Shown: positions 32,310 through 45,515, counted from the stretch's first letter. The stretch: DNA of 64,000 nucleotides from Micromonospora_J zhanjiangensis (GCF_042650605.1 NZ_JBHSBN010000023.1:1-64000); one strand, 5' to 3'. Numbers and translations: made by a program. Notes: generated by a model not told the origin, from the sequence alone.

Positions 32310-33671
32310 TCACGCGGAAGCCGGGACCGGCCGGCCGGTGGATCCCCCATCGCCGGCCGGTCCCGGCCGTTCCGTCGGGTCCGCCACCCGGGGTCGCGGG
32401 TGGGTGGGCAGGTCGCGGTGCCGGCGCAGTGGGCCGATCAGCAGGACGAACCAGGTCAGGGCCATCCCGCCGGTGAGCACCCACATGGCCGGCCGCAGCC
32501 CGAGTGCGCCGCCCAGCGCGCCGGCCAGCACGGCGCCGACCGGGATGGTGCCGAGGTTGACCAGCTGCATGCTGGAGATGACCCGGCCGAGCAGGTGGTG
32601 CGGCGTGTAGACCTGCCGCCAACTGCCCTTGATCACGTTCCCGGCGACCACCCCGGCGCCGACGATCACCCCGCCGGCGACCACGCAGGCCAGTCCGGCG
32701 CCGGGCCGGGCGAGCGGGATGAGCAGGCCCGCCGGCATGGCCACCAGCTCGGCGAGCAGCATGCCGCGGGCGGTGCCGAACCGCCGGGCGATCCGGGTGG
32801 CGACGACCGCGCCGAGCACTCCGCCGCAGCTCATCCCGGCCATGACAGCGCCGACCGCGCCGGGACCGACGCCGACCTCGCGGATCAGGAAGACCACCAG
32901 GATCGCCTGGTAGCCGACCAGCCAGAAGTTGCTGGCCGCGCCGAAGACGGTCAACACCCGCAGGTACGGGTCCCGGGCGACGAACCGGAGCCCCTCGGCG
33001 ATCTCCCGGCGCAGGGTGCTGGAGCGCCGCCGCGGTCGCGGCTCGGGTTCCCCGGCCCGGATGCCGAGCAGGCAGAGCGCGGAGATCAGGAAACTCGCGG
33101 CGTCCACCAGCAGCGCGGTGACGGCGCTGCCGGCGAGTTGCACGATCAGGCCGGCGACGCCAGGCCCGCCGACCTGGGCGACCGACTCGGTGCCCTGCAG
33201 CTTGGCGTTGCCCTCCGGCAGTTGGTCCGGGGTGAGCAGGCAGGGCAGGTAGACCTGGTAGGCGCATTGGAAGAAGACGCTGGCCACACCGGTGCCGAAG
33301 GCGACCGCCAACAGGTGCGCGAAGGTCAGCACGCCCGCCCAGGCGGCCGCCGGCACGCTGAGGAACAGCAGCAGCGAGGCCAGGTCGCAGGCCACCATCA
33401 CCGGCCGGCGGGGCAGCCGGTCCACCCAGGCGCCGGCCGGCAGGCCGATCAGCAGCCAGGGCAGCCAGACCGCGGCCGACAGCAGCGCCGCGGCGAACGC
33501 GCCGACGTCCAGGGTGGCGACCGCGACCAGCGGCAACGCGACGGTGGTGACACTGCTGCCGAACTTGCTGGCGCCCTCGCCGATCCAGAGCAGCCGGAAG
33601 TCCCGGTGCCGGAACAGCCCTCCCCGGCGCGGGATGCCGTGCTCCGGCCGGGTCAGGGACGGGGCGGTCAC
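32310..33671 (-). CDS. MFS transporter (probable drug efflux)
   Basis: A 453-residue protein with about twelve hydrophobic helices and the MFS motif GAWVDRLPRRPVMV between helices 2 and 3. It resembles MFS_3-type exporters (FRLLWIGEGASKFGSSVT at the start). Four-base overlap with the ArsR-type gene upstream (GTGA) shows one operon: the regulator probably controls this pump. The C-terminal 30 residues are Pro-rich and disordered. Confidence 0.87.
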   Translation of the reverse strand: MTAPSLTRPEHGIPRRGGLFRHRDFRLLWIGEGASKFGSSVTTVALPLVAVATLDVGAFAAALLSAAVWLPWLLIGLPAGAWVDRLPRRPVMVACDLASLLLFLSVPAAAWAGVLTFAHLLAVAFGTGVASVFFQCAYQVYLPCLLTPDQLPEGNAKLQGTESVAQVGGPGVAGLIVQLAGSAVTALLVDAASFLISALCLLGIRAGEPEPRPRRRSSTLRREIAEGLRFVARDPYLRVLTVFGAASNFWLVGYQAILVVFLIREVGVGPGAVGAVMAGMSCGGVLGAVVATRIARRFGTARGMLLAELVAMPAGLLIPLARPGAGLACVVAGGVIVGAGVVAGNVIKGSWRQVYTPHHLLGRVISSMQLVNLGTIPVGAVLAGALGGALGLRPAMWVLTGGMALTWFVLLIGPLRRHRDLPTHPRPRVADPTERPGPAGDGGSTGRPVPASA

Positions 33672-34246
33672 GGCTGGGCCGGGAAGCCGTACGCGAACAG
33701 GAAGACCGGTTCCCGGGTCTGCCCGTCGTCCGGTGCCTGCCGGTCCTTCCACCTGGTCAGCACGGCGATGAGTTCCTCGCCGAGTTCGGCGAGTTCCGCC
33801 GGGGTCAGTTTCATCCAGTTGTCGGTGGAGAACGGCCCCTCGCCCCAGCGGCGGTGCTCCTGCTCGTCGGCGGCGTACCAGGCCCGGGCCAGGCTCATGT
33901 GCCGGTCGAGGTTGAGCGACCGGGCGGCCTCGGCGATCGCCTGGCCGGACGGGTCGCTCTCGAAGTCGCTGCTGGACCAGCGCAGCCCCGGCGTGCCCAG
34001 CCGCCACCAGCGTTCGCGCCGGTCGCGGGCCAGTTCGGGTGCCTCGACGACGAGTTCGCCGCCGGCCAGCACCTTGAGGTGGTGGCTGATGTTGGCCACG
34101 GCCTGACCGGTCCGCTCGGCCAGCATGCTGGCGGTGGACGGGCCGTCGACCTTGATCACGTCCATGATCCGGCGGCGCAGCGGGTGGGACAGCGCGGCGA
34201 GCACCCGGGAGTCGGTCACCTGGCGGATCGGCGGTTTCGCTTCCAT
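33668..34246 (-). CDS. ArsR-type winged-helix regulator
   Basis: A 192-residue regulator. Residues about 8-85 form an HTH_20/ArsR winged helix (VLAALSHPLRRRIMDVI, MLAERTGQAVANISHHLKVL). The C-terminal half is helical, with no metal-binding Cys pattern, so a non-metal signal is likely. The ATG at 34246 (MEAKPPIRQ) is preferred to an upstream start that would lie inside the operator boxes. It is first in the operon with the MFS pump. Confidence 0.82.
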   Translation of the reverse strand: MEAKPPIRQVTDSRVLAALSHPLRRRIMDVIKVDGPSTASMLAERTGQAVANISHHLKVLAGGELVVEAPELARDRRERWWRLGTPGLRWSSSDFESDPSGQAIAEAARSLNLDRHMSLARAWYAADEQEHRRWGEGPFSTDNWMKLTPAELAELGEELIAVLTRWKDRQAPDDGQTREPVFLFAYGFPAQP

Positions 34247-34260
34247 GCCGCCAGCCTGAC

Positions 34261-34310
34261 ATTCGCAACAGCAGTTGCGCAAGAGTTATTGCGCAATGTC
34301 GCTTGCACAA
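34261..34310. promoter_or_regulatory. Four TTGCGCAA-like boxes at exact 14-base spacing
   Basis: ATTCGCAA (34261), TTGCGCAA (34275), TTGCGCAA (34289) and TTGCACAA (34303). The two middle copies are perfect palindromes and the outer two are degenerate. The array begins 15 bases upstream of the regulator start, so it probably covers its promoter. The natural reader is the ArsR-type protein itself. Confidence 0.75.
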
Positions 34311-34422
34311 TTCGCCGAGCGCTACTCGTTCGAGATGATCCTGGTCGCCCGCTGACCCGCGGCTTCCCACCCAGCGGACGGGTGGCGCCGCGGGCCGGGA
34401 TGTTTCGGTAGGCTGTATGTCA

Positions 34423-34493
34423 GGTCGAGAGGCGCTGCAACGGGCTCAGCCCGCCACGCTCGACCCGCCAGACCCCAGCTGACAAGGGCGCCT
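34423..34493 (+). ncRNA. S-adenosylhomocysteine (SAH) riboswitch upstream of metH
   Basis: P1 pairs GGTCGAG (34423-34429) with CTCGACC (34459-34465). P2 is CGGGC TCA GCCCG (34441-34453). The pseudoknot pairs AGGCGC (34430-34435) with GCGCCT (34488-34493). The conserved core GCGCTGCAA and CCACGCTCG matches the known SAH element (GCGCUGCAA, CCAGGCUCG). It senses SAH, which rises when methyl-group recycling falls behind, and controls metH. Confidence 0.88.
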
Positions 34494-34510
34494 CCGAGTT
34501 CCTTCGGAGG
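34491..34510 (+). promoter_or_regulatory. metH: Hairpin hiding the metH ribosome-binding site
   Basis: CCTCCGA (34491-34497) pairs with TCGGAGG (34504-34510), which contains the GGAGG ribosome site. The bases CCT are shared with the SAH pseudoknot, so ligand binding would free GGAGG and switch metH on. Confidence 0.8.
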
Positions 34511-34518
34511 TGCGACCC

Positions 34519-38154
<3,636 letters not shown>

Positions 38155-38161
38155 CCGGCGG

Positions 38162-40087
38162 TCAGCGGACCGCGACGACCGGGTACGCCAGCGGGTGGAC
38201 GTCGCGCCGGTCGTCGGCGTAGGCGTCGGTGGGGATGCCGTCCCACTGGGTGTGCGCGGTGGTGAGGAAGTAGCGTTGCCCGGGATCCCAGGTGTGTCCG
38301 GTGGCCCGGCGGTGGTAGACGTAGCCGAGCGGATGGGTGCGGTAGATCCGGGCACCGGCCCGGCGCAGCCGCTGGATGAGGCCCAGGTCGACCGAGCGGG
38401 GCACGGGCCGCCACCCGCCGACGGCCTCCAGGTCACCCCGGGCGATGAGCATGGTGCCGCCGGCGACCAGGTCCCCGTCGTACTCGGCCCGGCCCGACGG
38501 CCGGCGCACGGTGATGTTCAGGTCTTCCAGGTGGACGAACTCGGCGCCCTTGCCGACCAGGGTGGCGCCGCTGTAATGCCGGGCCAGCACCAGGTCCCAC
38601 ACGTGGTCGACGCCGTAGGAGTCGTCGTCGTCGACCTTGGTCACCAGGCTCCCCCGGGCCCGCCCGGTGGCCACGCCCAGGGCCGCGCCGAAACCCGTCG
38701 ACGCCGGCACCGGCACCACCTCGAACGGCCGTCCACTGTCGACCAGCAGGGCGCGCACCGGGTCGGGCAGGTCGCAGCCGTGCAACCCGAGCACGATCTC
38801 CAGCTCCGGATACGACTGTCCGAGCAGCACCGGCAGGATGCTGGTCAGCAGGTCCGGGCGGCGGGTGGTCAGCACGACGCTCACCGACGGTGGGCCCGCC
38901 GCCCCGAACGCGGCCGCGGTCAGGTCGGGCAGGGCGAACCCGGTGGCGTGGCCACGCATCGCGGCCCGCCGCTGCCGCACGCTCCGGGCCTCCAGGGCGA
39001 GCGGGTCCGTCCCGACCGTCGGCGCGGTCACCGACCGGGCCAGGTCGGGGGCGAGCAGGTCGGCCACCGCCGCCGGCAGGTCGGGCGCGTGCAGCACCGC
39101 GCCGGTCATCGCCACCTGCGCCAGCAACGCCGCCGCCCCCACCGGGTCACCGTCCGGGACCGGGCCGCACTCCACCACGCCCACCTGCCGCAACGACGCC
39201 AGGTCCGCGGCTTCCAGACCCGTACCGGTGAGGGGTCGGAAGGTCGACCCGCCGCGACCGCCGAATCCCCACCGCCGGTCCCGGCCGGCGCCGCCGAACT
39301 CCAGCCGCGCCCGCGGCGCGTCCGGCAGGTACGAGTCCTCGCGCCGGCCGTACGGGTTGATCCGCCGCGCGTCGACCAGCACCGCTGGGCGTCCCCCGAC
39401 GGTCACGGCGTGCCGACCGGCCGGCAACGCCACCGCGTACGGGGTCTGGGCCGGCTCGCCCGGCGACGACCCGCCACCGGTCGACCCGACCGGCCCGGCG
39501 TCCGCGGCAGCCGGGTCGAGCAGCACGTCGTGGGCGCGGATGTCCGTACTGGTCGGCAGCTCGCCGGCGGGCACGGTCACCCCCGGCCCGGCGGGCAGGT
39601 ACGCCGGCAGCCCGCCCACCGCGGTCAGGTCGGCGCTCGCCGGGGCGGGCAGCGGGCGGTTCGGGGCGAGCGCGCCGAGCGCCGCCTCCAGCACGTCCCG
39701 CAGCGGCGCCGCCCGGGCCAACCGCAGGTGCACCGACGCGGTCCCCCGCCCGCGCCGGGGCAGCGACACCCGCTGCCCGGTCAGGTGCCCGACCGGGCCG
39801 ACCCCGCCGGACCAGCCCCGCCACGGTGCCCGCCACACGGCCACCACCACGGCGACGCCGCGCACCGGCCGCAGCGAGCGCGGGTCGGCCTGGGCCTGCC
39901 GGATCCGGTCCACGGTGCCGGCCAGCACCAACACCCGACCGGAGCCGGGCATCCGCAGCACCCGCAGACCGGCCAGCCCGCCGACCCGCTCGGGCAACGT
40001 CGGCGCGGGCCGTCCGGCCAGCCGCCAACCCATCCGCCCGCCGGCCACCGGCCGGTCGGTCGACGATCCCCCCGTCACGCCCGCCAT
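38162..40087 (-). CDS. Glycosyltransferase family 2 protein with long N-terminal region
   Basis: A 641-residue protein. The GT-A domain is in the C-terminal 270 residues: SVSVVLTTRRPDLLTSILPVL, ASTGFGAALGVATGRARG and the metal site TKVDDDDSYG, then GGTMLIARGDLEAVGG. The N-terminal 370 residues are Arg/Gly/Ala-rich with no family I recognise. It begins directly after the stop of the upstream glycosyltransferase, with no space, so the two are one operon. It probably adds sugars to a cell-surface polymer. The stop lies 8 bp from metH, convergent. Confidence 0.78.
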   Translation of the reverse strand: MAGVTGGSSTDRPVAGGRMGWRLAGRPAPTLPERVGGLAGLRVLRMPGSGRVLVLAGTVDRIRQAQADPRSLRPVRGVAVVVAVWRAPWRGWSGGVGPVGHLTGQRVSLPRRGRGTASVHLRLARAAPLRDVLEAALGALAPNRPLPAPASADLTAVGGLPAYLPAGPGVTVPAGELPTSTDIRAHDVLLDPAAADAGPVGSTGGGSSPGEPAQTPYAVALPAGRHAVTVGGRPAVLVDARRINPYGRREDSYLPDAPRARLEFGGAGRDRRWGFGGRGGSTFRPLTGTGLEAADLASLRQVGVVECGPVPDGDPVGAAALLAQVAMTGAVLHAPDLPAAVADLLAPDLARSVTAPTVGTDPLALEARSVRQRRAAMRGHATGFALPDLTAAAFGAAGPPSVSVVLTTRRPDLLTSILPVLLGQSYPELEIVLGLHGCDLPDPVRALLVDSGRPFEVVPVPASTGFGAALGVATGRARGSLVTKVDDDDSYGVDHVWDLVLARHYSGATLVGKGAEFVHLEDLNITVRRPSGRAEYDGDLVAGGTMLIARGDLEAVGGWRPVPRSVDLGLIQRLRRAGARIYRTHPLGYVYHRRATGHTWDPGQRYFLTTAHTQWDGIPTDAYADDRRDVHPLAYPVVAVR

Positions 40088-41155
40088 CTACCGGACCGCT
40101 CCGGCCGTCGGTCGCGCGCCGCCGGTCGGCACCCGCCGGCCGGGCGACCGGAGCGTACGCAGCATCCGGCCGCGGGTCTGCCAGCCGGTGTTCAACGCCT
40201 CGTACGGCCAGTACGCGCCGACCGCCACCAACCGCTGCTTCACCCCGTCGTTCCCGCCGGGCACCGCGACCCCGGCCAGCGGCCGGTACCGCCGGTACAG
40301 GTCACACACCTGGCGGAAGTAGTCGTGCCGGTCCGCCCTGGGCACCCGGCTGTCGTGTCCCAGCACCTGCAACACGTGCCAGATCATCTTCTGGAAGATG
40401 CGCGACCGCAGGACGGTGGGCGTCCCCGGGTGAGCGTCGAGGAACTCGAACACCCGCCGCCACTGGTCGAACACCTCGAAGTGTCGCCGGCTCACCGTGA
40501 ACGTGATGGCCCCCGCCGGCCGCTGCCGGTACGCGTAGCAGTACCGGTCCAACAGGCTGATCCGCTCCGCCGCCAGCAACGCCGGCAGGACGAACGCCAC
40601 GTCCTCGTACCAGCCCGGGCCGAACACGAAGCCGTGCCGGTTCAGGAACTCCCGCCGGAACACCTTGTTGCACGCGATCCACAGCACGTCCAGCAGACCC
40701 GGTTGCTGCGCGAAGGTGAACACCCCCGGCACCACCGCGCCCCGGGTCACGTCACCGACCGTGTAGTGCTTCACCCGGCTGTCCGGGTACACCCGCGCGT
40801 AGCCGGTCACCAGCACGTCCGGCGTGGTCTCGCGCAACCGGGTCGCCACCGCCGCCAGCGTGCCGTCCGGCAGCCAGTCGTCGCTGTCCACGCACCACAC
40901 GTAGTCGCCGGTCGCGCGCGCGATCCCCGCGTTACGGGCGGCGCCCAGACCGGCGTTGGCCGGCAGCGTCACCACGTGCAGCCGGGGGTCCCACCGCGCG
41001 TACCGGGCCAGGATGTCCGCGCAGCCGTCGTCGGAGGCGTCGTCCACGGCGATCACCTCGACGTCGGTGAACGACTGGCCCAGCACCGACTCCAGGCACC
41101 GCGGCAGGAACTCCTCCACCCGGTACACCGGGATGATCACACTGAGCAGGGTCAC
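40088..41155 (-). CDS. Glycosyltransferase family 2 protein
   Basis: A 355-residue GT2 enzyme. It starts LLSVIIPVYRVEEFLPRCLESV, has NAGLGAARNAGI, the metal-binding CVDSDDWL and GPGWYEDVAF, the usual order for GT-A transferases such as WcaA/CpsJ-type enzymes. No membrane helix is present. It forms a two-gene unit with the next glycosyltransferase. The acceptor is unknown. Confidence 0.88.
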   Translation of the reverse strand: MTLLSVIIPVYRVEEFLPRCLESVLGQSFTDVEVIAVDDASDDGCADILARYARWDPRLHVVTLPANAGLGAARNAGIARATGDYVWCVDSDDWLPDGTLAAVATRLRETTPDVLVTGYARVYPDSRVKHYTVGDVTRGAVVPGVFTFAQQPGLLDVLWIACNKVFRREFLNRHGFVFGPGWYEDVAFVLPALLAAERISLLDRYCYAYRQRPAGAITFTVSRRHFEVFDQWRRVFEFLDAHPGTPTVLRSRIFQKMIWHVLQVLGHDSRVPRADRHDYFRQVCDLYRRYRPLAGVAVPGGNDGVKQRLVAVGAYWPYEALNTGWQTRGRMLRTLRSPGRRVPTGGARPTAGAVR

Positions 41156-41390
41156 GCCGTCAACCTCGCAATCTCGGCCTGCACTCGTCGTGGTACGTGC
41201 CCGGAGACCGGAAAATCCGTCACGGTCGCCGACGCGGGTGGCACCCGGGAGTCCTCGGCCACGAACAGTGAGCCTTGACGTCCCGGGCGAATCGGTCCTG
41301 AGCGGCGGGCGAACGTCGGGTTACGTAACCAAGACGCTGCGGTACCGGCCGGGGTTGCGGTCCGGGCGGGCGTTCCGGGTCGGAGCCTGG

Positions 41391-41487
41391 AAACCAGCGG
41401 CCCGGCACGCGATCCGGTCCGGCAGCCAGCGGCCCGGGGCGGGATCCGGTCCGGAAACCGGCGGTCGGAGGGCGCGATCCGGTCCGG
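41391..41487. repeat. Three tandem copies of a 32-33-base repeat
   Basis: Copies at 41391-41422, 41423-41454 and 41455-41487, each ending GATCCGGTCCGG and starting AaaCCaGCGG or similar. They lie in the 384-bp divergent space before the GH39-like gene, 53 bases from its start. That space otherwise shows no gene. Confidence 0.8.
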
Positions 41488-41539
41488 TAACCGGTTACAG
41501 TTCTCGGACCCGGCCCGACCCGCATCAGGAGGTACCCCG

Positions 41540-43393
41540 GTGACCCGTGCGAACGACCAGCCGCCCGCGGACGCCCGAGCCGACTGGGCGGCCCGCATCG
41601 CGCGACGCAGCGACGAGCGGCGCGTCCCGCGTACCCCCGAGCTCCCGCCACCGGCCGGGGTCGAGGCCGTTCCCGGCGTCGGGCACGTCCGGCTGTCCTG
41701 GCGGCCGGTGGACGGCGCGGTCGGCTACCTGGTGCACCGGGCCCCGGTCCGGGCCGGCGTCCCGGACGGGGACCTCGTCCCGGTGGACCACCTGGGCGGG
41801 GACGTGCTCGCCGTGCCGGACCCCTGGTACGTGGACACCACCGGCGAGCCGGGCCAGCCCTACGCGTACGCGGTCGCCTCGGTGCCCGAGGTCACCGTCA
41901 CCGGCGTGCTCGGCGAGCCGGTGACCGCGGTCGCCCTGCCGGCGGCCGACGAACCGCCGACGGTGGTGCTGCACGTGGACGCCGCCGCCGACGGCGCCCC
42001 GCTGCACCGGCCCTGGCAGCCGATGATCGGCAGCGAGCGGCTGTCCCAACTGTTGTGCCGGGACCTCTCCGGCGGCCGGGAGATCGGCCCGGAACTGCTG
42101 GCCGCGCTGCGCCGGGTACGCGACGAGATCGGCGTGCGGACCGTCCGCGCGCACGCGATCCTGCACGACGACCTCGGCGTCTACCGCGAGCTGGACGGCG
42201 CACCGGTGTACGACTTCACCGGCGTGGACCGGGTCTACGACCTGATCCTAAAGATCGGGCTGCGACCGGTGGTGGAGATCGGCTTCATGCCGCGCGACCT
42301 GGCCCGCGACCCGGACCGGACGGTGTTCGCCTACCGCGGCGTCATCTCCCCGCCGAAGGACTGGCAGCGTTGGGGCGACCTGGTCCACGCCCTGGTCGCC
42401 CACCTGCTCGACCGGTACGGGGAGCAGGTCCTGACCTGGGACTTCGAGGTGTGGAACGAGGCCAACCTGGAGGTCTTCTGGAGCGGCACCCGGGACGAGT
42501 GGCTGCGCCTGTACGACGTCACCGCCCGCGCGGTCAAGGCGGTCGACGCCCGCATCCCGGTCGGCGGCCCGTCGTCGGCCGCCGCCGGCTGGGTCGACGC
42601 GCTGCTGGCCCACGCCGCCGAACACCGCTCGCCGGTCGACTTCGTCTCCACCCACACCTACGGCAGCCCGCCGCTGGACCTGCGGCCCACCCTGGACCGG
42701 CTGGGCTTCCCCGACGCCCGGATCCTGTGGACCGAGTGGGGCGTCACCCCCACCCACTTCCACCCGGTCAACGACGGCACCTCGGCCGGCACCTTCCTGC
42801 TCAGTGGCATGCGGTCGGCCGCCGGCCGGGTCGACGCGCTGTCCTACTGGGTGGCCAGCGACCACTTCGAGGAACTCGGCCGCCCGCCCAGGCTGCTGCA
42901 CGGCGGCTTCGGCCTGCTCACCGTCGGCGGGTTGGCCAAGCCCCGCTACCACGCGCTGCGGATGCTCGCCCAACTCGGCGAGGTCGAGCTGCCGGTCCGG
43001 GCGTACGGCGACGGCGCCGACGGGCTGGTGCAGACCTGGGCCAGCCGGCGGGCCGACGGCGCCCTGGTCGTCCTGGTCTGGAACTCGACCCTGGACCAGG
43101 ACAAACGCGACGGCGACCCGGCCCTGGCCCGCCGGATCCGACTCACCGTCGCCGGTGGTGCTGGGCGCACCGTGACCCGCACCCGGCTGGACCGCCGGCA
43201 CGGCGACGTCACCACCGTCGCCGACCGGCTCGGCGTCGGCGACTGGCCCACCGACGAGCAGTGGCGGGCGCTGCGGGCGGCGGACGCGCTGCCGGTGGAG
43301 AAGGTGGAACCGACCACCGAGGACGGTGCCGCCGTGGTCGAGGTGCTGCTGCCCCAGCCTGGGGCGGTACTGATCGAGGTGTCCGGGGCCTGA
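41540..43393 (+). CDS. Glycoside hydrolase (GH39 beta-xylosidase-like)
   Basis: A 617-residue protein. Residues about 35-130 form a fibronectin-III-like domain (GVGHVRLSWRPVDGAVGYLV). The TIM-barrel follows with EVWNEANLEVFW (acid/base Glu near 306) and ILWTEWGVTP (nucleophile Glu near 398), the two catalytic sites of family 39. A beta-rich C-terminal domain ends the protein. GH39 enzymes remove xylose or iduronic acid from glycans. There is no signal peptide, so it probably acts on imported oligosaccharides. GTG start, with AGGAGG nine bases upstream. Confidence 0.82.
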   Translation: MTRANDQPPADARADWAARIARRSDERRVPRTPELPPPAGVEAVPGVGHVRLSWRPVDGAVGYLVHRAPVRAGVPDGDLVPVDHLGGDVLAVPDPWYVDTTGEPGQPYAYAVASVPEVTVTGVLGEPVTAVALPAADEPPTVVLHVDAAADGAPLHRPWQPMIGSERLSQLLCRDLSGGREIGPELLAALRRVRDEIGVRTVRAHAILHDDLGVYRELDGAPVYDFTGVDRVYDLILKIGLRPVVEIGFMPRDLARDPDRTVFAYRGVISPPKDWQRWGDLVHALVAHLLDRYGEQVLTWDFEVWNEANLEVFWSGTRDEWLRLYDVTARAVKAVDARIPVGGPSSAAAGWVDALLAHAAEHRSPVDFVSTHTYGSPPLDLRPTLDRLGFPDARILWTEWGVTPTHFHPVNDGTSAGTFLLSGMRSAAGRVDALSYWVASDHFEELGRPPRLLHGGFGLLTVGGLAKPRYHALRMLAQLGEVELPVRAYGDGADGLVQTWASRRADGALVVLVWNSTLDQDKRDGDPALARRIRLTVAGGAGRTVTRTRLDRRHGDVTTVADRLGVGDWPTDEQWRALRAADALPVEKVEPTTEDGAAVVEVLLPQPGAVLIEVSGA

Positions 43394-43414
43394 CCCCCCG
43401 CCCGCCCGGGCCGG

Positions 43415-44389
43415 TCAGGTCGGGTCGGGACCGCCCGGCTGCGCGCGTTCCGTGGTCCGCTGCCGCCCCGGCACCGACACCGACACACCGCCGGCCAGCC
43501 GGGCGGCCAGCTCGTCGGCCACCTGCTCGGCCAGGGCGGCCGGGATCGCCGCGGCGATGGCGGCCGGGGACAACCCGGCCAGCACCCCGGCGACCAGGGC
43601 CGGATCGTCCGGCGGCTGGTCCCCGGCCAGCCGGGCGACCTGGGCCGCCACCCGGGGGAACGCCTGCGCCATCGCCAGCACCAGCTGCGCGGGTGAGCCG
43701 GGCTGCGGCGGGTTCACCACCCCCGGTGCGCCGAGGGCGCTCCACTGCCAGTTACGCAGGTTCTGCACGTCGGCCAGGAAGTGCGCGACGGTCCGACCGG
43801 TCAGCCCGGTGTCGTAGAGCAGCTTGTCGGTCTGTTGCAGGTCGGCCTCCGGCACCGGCTGGGCCGGCCGGAGCAGGCCGATGTCGGCCAGGTAGCGCCG
43901 GTACAGCGGACGCAGGTCGTGCCCGGACGAAGTGGCGTCGCGGAAGTAGCTGAAGTGGGTGGGCAACCCCGGCCGCAGCGTCCCGGCGGTAGGCCGGTCC
44001 AACCGGTCCCAGCGCCGCACGGTGCTACCGTCCGGCGAGTAGATGATCTCCCGGATGTCGGCGCTGTCGGGGGTGTCGGCCCGGCACTGGGTCACGCACC
44101 AGGTGGAGAAGGTGCGCAGGTTGTGCACCGTGCCGCCGCTGCGGACCTCGAACCACCCGACGTCCAGGGCCGAGGCGTACGGACTCAGGCCGGCCCGGTC
44201 GCGGGGCGAGTCGGCCACCGAGTAGTCGTCGGCACCGAGTTCGTCGGCGCCGCGGTGGTAGCCGCCCGGGCCGGCCTCACCGTCGACGATGTCGGCGTCG
44301 AGCTGATGGTCCCCGACGCCGCCGGACGGATGCAGATGGTGCAGCAGCAGACTGCGTACGGCCAGCAGGTTGGCCGGCGCCACGGACAT
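43415..44389 (-). CDS. Unknown protein, possible LAS-type peptidase
   Basis: A 324-residue protein. Near residue 48 it carries GGYHRGADELGADDYSV followed by DRAGLSPYASALDVG, reminiscent of the His/Asp region of peptidoglycan D,D-peptidases and some phage lysins. The C-terminal third is Ala/Pro-rich with no fold I recognise. No signal peptide is seen. GGGGGG lies just before the ATG at 44389. The peptidase idea rests on one region and is weak. Confidence 0.45.
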   Translation of the reverse strand: MSVAPANLLAVRSLLLHHLHPSGGVGDHQLDADIVDGEAGPGGYHRGADELGADDYSVADSPRDRAGLSPYASALDVGWFEVRSGGTVHNLRTFSTWCVTQCRADTPDSADIREIIYSPDGSTVRRWDRLDRPTAGTLRPGLPTHFSYFRDATSSGHDLRPLYRRYLADIGLLRPAQPVPEADLQQTDKLLYDTGLTGRTVAHFLADVQNLRNWQWSALGAPGVVNPPQPGSPAQLVLAMAQAFPRVAAQVARLAGDQPPDDPALVAGVLAGLSPAAIAAAIPAALAEQVADELAARLAGGVSVSVPGRQRTTERAQPGGPDPT

Positions 44390-44459
44390 GACGTCCCCCC
44401 ACAGCGGGTCTCGACCAGCGTTTTCCCTGGTGGAGACGTTACAACGGGACACCCGCCGA

Positions 44460-45515
44460 TTACCCGTCGGATGCACCCGGCGCACGATCGCCCACCACGC
44501 CACGGAACGGAACGGCACCCGGTCGTCGCGTCGGCTCGCTCACCGGCAGGCGCAGCACCGACGGGTACGCCGGGCCGTGCCTGACCTCCCGGTGCCCGGC
44601 GCGCAGGTCGACCGCGCTGCCGAGCGGCTCACCGGTGCCGGGATTGCGGGCGTACCGGGGGTGCGCCCCGCCGCTGACCTGCAACCGCAGCCGGTGCCCG
44701 GCGGCGAACCGGTGCGCCACCGGCCACAGCTCGACCGGCACCCGGACCACCCCGTCGGCGTCCGCCGGGAACCGGCCCGGCTCGACCCGGACCAGCCCGT
44801 CGCAGACGTTCCACGACCGACCCCGCCGGTCCACGTCGCACAGCCGCAGGAAGACGTCGAAGTACGGCAGGTCGCTGCGCACGTACACCTCGGCCTCGAC
44901 CGGGCCGACCAGCTCCAGCGGCGCGGTCAGCGGCGCGCCGGTGTAGGTGAGCACGTCCGGCCGGGCCTCCACCGGGCGGTTGTCGACCGGACCGGCCCGC
45001 TGCGCCACCAGCAGCGGCCCGCCCAGCGACGGGGTCGGATCGGCCGGGTCGTACCAGAACCGGTCCGCGCCGGACGACGCCACGACACCCGGGCCGAGCC
45101 CGCCGCCGACGCGCAGGTGCCAACCGGTACGGGTGGCCGGCGGCGGCCAGTCGGGCAGGTCCCGCCAGCCGCCGCCCACGCCACCGACGTGGATGCGCAC
45201 GGGCGCGTCCCGTACCCCGGCGCGGTCGCCGGTCAGGTGTGCCCGCAGCCAGCCGAGCCCCTCCCGCACCGCGGCGCCGAACAGGCCGACGCTGCCGTGC
45301 GTCCACGGCCCCACCGTCAGGTACGGCCGCCGGCCGGCCGCCCGCAGCGCCGCGTAGTCGGCCAGTTGGGCGGGCAGGAAGATGTCGTGCCAGCCGGTCA
45401 CCATCGCCACCGGGGCGGACACCTCGGCGAGGCGACCCCGGCGGCGGCACCGCGCCCGAGCGGCCGGGGCCGGCACCGGGCCGGCCGAGGGGCGCCGCGA
45501 ATCATGGCGGCACAC
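44460..45515 (-). pseudogene. CocE/NonD-type hydrolase, N-terminal half deleted
   Basis: The last 325 or so codons of a CocE-family alpha/beta hydrolase. It keeps VTGWHDIFLPAQ and GPWTHGS, the regions of the catalytic Asp and His, and the complete jelly-roll PepX_C domain (EVYVRSDLPYFDVFLRLCDVD, LRLQVSGGAHPRYARNP). The N-terminal part with the GxSYxG nucleophile is missing. Upstream of about 45440 the frame turns into Arg-rich sequence with no homology. Intact members are about 550-600 residues. It cannot be active, so I call it a pseudogene; a GTG at 45515 is the furthest possible start. Confidence 0.72.

Noticed and set aside
34423..34493. Cobalamin riboswitch upstream of metH
   Set aside because: No B12-box (GCCACTG-type) is present, while P1, P2 and the pseudoknot match the SAH element.
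41391..41487. CRISPR array
   Set aside because: Only three direct copies with no distinct spacers and no cas genes nearby.
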